DNA of 64,000 bases. Source: Prosthecobacter sp. SYSU 5D2. Its GTDB lineage: Bacteria; Verrucomicrobiota; Verrucomicrobiia; Verrucomicrobiales; Verrucomicrobiaceae. The stretch's first letter is position 1. Every line of letters starts with the position of its first letter. The notes under the pieces are model-generated. The model was not told the DNA's origin. It did no database searches and was given only the letters and a program-made list of their open reading frames with translations. Made by a program: the position numbers and the translations under genes. Positions 62,984-64,000 of the stretch are shown here, piece by piece. Location of the stretch: contig NZ_JBBYXL010000004.1 of assembly GCF_039655865.1 (NCBI RefSeq), positions 1 to 64,000 on the forward strand, in the 5' to 3' direction.

Positions 62984-64000
62984 ATGCCTGCCCCCCTGCC
63001 CTACACCAACGCCCTCGTCATCGGAGCCGGAAGCTGGGGGACGGCGCTCACCGCTGTCCTGGCCGAGCGAGGCCTTAAGGTTCAGTTTTGGGGCCGCGAC
63101 CCGGCGCTGATGGAAGAGATCCAGACCACCCGCCGGAACTCCCGTTACCTGCCCGGCCTGGTGCTGCCACCCAGCATCCATGCCACGGCCAATGCGGCCG
63201 AATTAAAGCCAGCCGACCTGGCGGTGTTTGTCGTGCCTTCCAAAGCCGTTCGCGAGACCGCCGCCAGCATGGCCGCCCTCCCCGCTTTGCAGTCCGTCCG
63301 TGTCATCATCTCCTGCGCGAAGGGCATCGAGATGGACAGCGGCAAGCGGCTGACTGAGATCCTGGCGGAATCTTTTGCTTCCACCCCGCTGGCTGTGCTC
63401 ACGGGCCCGAATCATGCCGAGGAAGTCTCCCAAAGGATGGCCACGGCGGCCGTCGTTGCCTGTGAACAGGAAGACATCGCCCGTGAGGTGCAGGGCTGTT
63501 TCACCCTGCCCTGGTTCCGCACTTATACCAGCGATGACGTCACCGGAGTGGAGTGGGCCGGTGCCATGAAAAACCCCTACGCCATTGCCGCCGGCATCGC
63601 CCTCGGTTTGAAGCTGGGGGACAATGCTATCGCCGCCCTCGTCACCCGTGCCCTTGCGGAGATGGTGCGCATGGGCATCGCCATGGGTGGCCGTGCCGAA
63701 TCCTTCATGGGCCTCGGCGGCGTGGGGGATCTCATGGCCACCTGTTACTCCGAGCACAGCCGCAACCACCGCGTGGGCCGGCTCATTGGTGAAGGCATGC
63801 CGCTTCAGGAAATCATGTCCAGCACCCGCATGGTGGCCGAGGGCGTGCCCAACACCGCCAGTCTTCACCGCGCCGCCAAAACCAAAGGCGTCCGCACCCC
63901 CCTGCTGGATGAAATCTACGCCATCCTCTATGAGGACAAGCCCGCCAAAGACGCCATGCGCGCCCTCCTCTCCCGCGATCCACGGGCAGAAAACGAGTAA
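62984..64000 (+). CDS. gpsA: glycerol-3-phosphate dehydrogenase [NAD(P)+]
   Basis: The 338-residue enzyme reduces dihydroxyacetone phosphate to sn-glycerol 3-phosphate, the backbone for phospholipids. The nucleotide loop is VIGAGSWGTALTAVLAERG; later motifs are ISCAKGIEMDSG, LTGPNHAEEVSQRMATAAV, VEWAGAMKNPYAIAAGIALGLKLGDN (active-site Lys in MKN) and FMGLGGVGDLMATCYSEHSRN. The stop codon TAA is the last three bases of the window. Confidence 0.97.
   Translation: MPAPLPYTNALVIGAGSWGTALTAVLAERGLKVQFWGRDPALMEEIQTTRRNSRYLPGLVLPPSIHATANAAELKPADLAVFVVPSKAVRETAASMAALPALQSVRVIISCAKGIEMDSGKRLTEILAESFASTPLAVLTGPNHAEEVSQRMATAAVVACEQEDIAREVQGCFTLPWFRTYTSDDVTGVEWAGAMKNPYAIAAGIALGLKLGDNAIAALVTRALAEMVRMGIAMGGRAESFMGLGGVGDLMATCYSEHSRNHRVGRLIGEGMPLQEIMSSTRMVAEGVPNTASLHRAAKTKGVRTPLLDEIYAILYEDKPAKDAMRALLSRDPRAENE

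Overview
The window is a dense, GC-rich bacterial chromosomal segment, best explained as a member of the Verrucomicrobiota (Prosthecobacter/Verrucomicrobium-like). This placement is inferred from gene content, not from a search. Supporting signs are two DUF1549/DUF1553 proteins (one with a Planctomycete-type cytochrome c domain), a formylglycine-type sulfatase, a ThuA-domain protein, an SMP-30/sialidase fusion, a kexin-like S8 protease with a P domain, and weak or absent Shine-Dalgarno sequences before most genes. I see no tRNA, rRNA, CRISPR array, insertion sequence or prophage.

Layout: 87-3087 holds an outer-membrane efflux protein, a hexapeptide acetyltransferase and a CDP-alcohol phosphatidyltransferase. 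3375-5317 is a translationally coupled alkylation-repair pair (Ada-AlkA fusion, then Ogt). 5322-7202 is a KefC-like antiporter on the minus strand. 7505-11346 is the most interesting locus: a methyltransferase, a multi-pass membrane histidine kinase and a response regulator with a kinase-like C-terminus, in the arrangement of the Ralstonia phcB-phcS-phcR quorum-sensing genes. A consensus promoter overlaps a 22-bp palindrome just before the kinase gene.

11392-12976 is a minus-strand group (L,D-transpeptidase, rhodanese, DUF1802), divergent from a metallophosphoesterase. 14537-15692 is prfB, split by a classic +1 programmed frameshift and closed by a strong terminator. 15815-20827 (minus) has a DUF1549/1553 protein, then an M20 amidohydrolase with an ATP-grasp ligase. 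21064-22833 is a DUF116-polyprenyl synthetase fusion. GDH follows, divergent from a sigma-54 activator whose phospho-acceptor Asp is Glu.

25900-33768 carries an orphan membrane protein, a YebC-family regulator, a second CPA2 antiporter, two small lipoproteins and a large cytochrome/DUF1549/DUF1553 protein. 33958-36581 pairs an aldehyde dehydrogenase with an iron-type alcohol dehydrogenase. 36685-41516 is a same-strand run: lipoprotein, cyclophilin, arabinose-5-phosphate isomerase, small unknown, and two CNNM/CorC-type proteins. 41592-47901 has a TPR metalloprotease, a GxxExxY protein and a PAS-kinase/LuxR-regulator pair. 48006-53302 looks like a sugar-related island: ThuA protein, SMP-30/sialidase fusion, and a ribose-type binding protein with its permease but no ATPase. 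The window ends with a GT39-like enzyme, a universal stress protein, the 1382-residue kexin-like protease, a short MetE-like enzyme, a membrane protein, a sulfatase and gpsA, whose stop codon is the last base.
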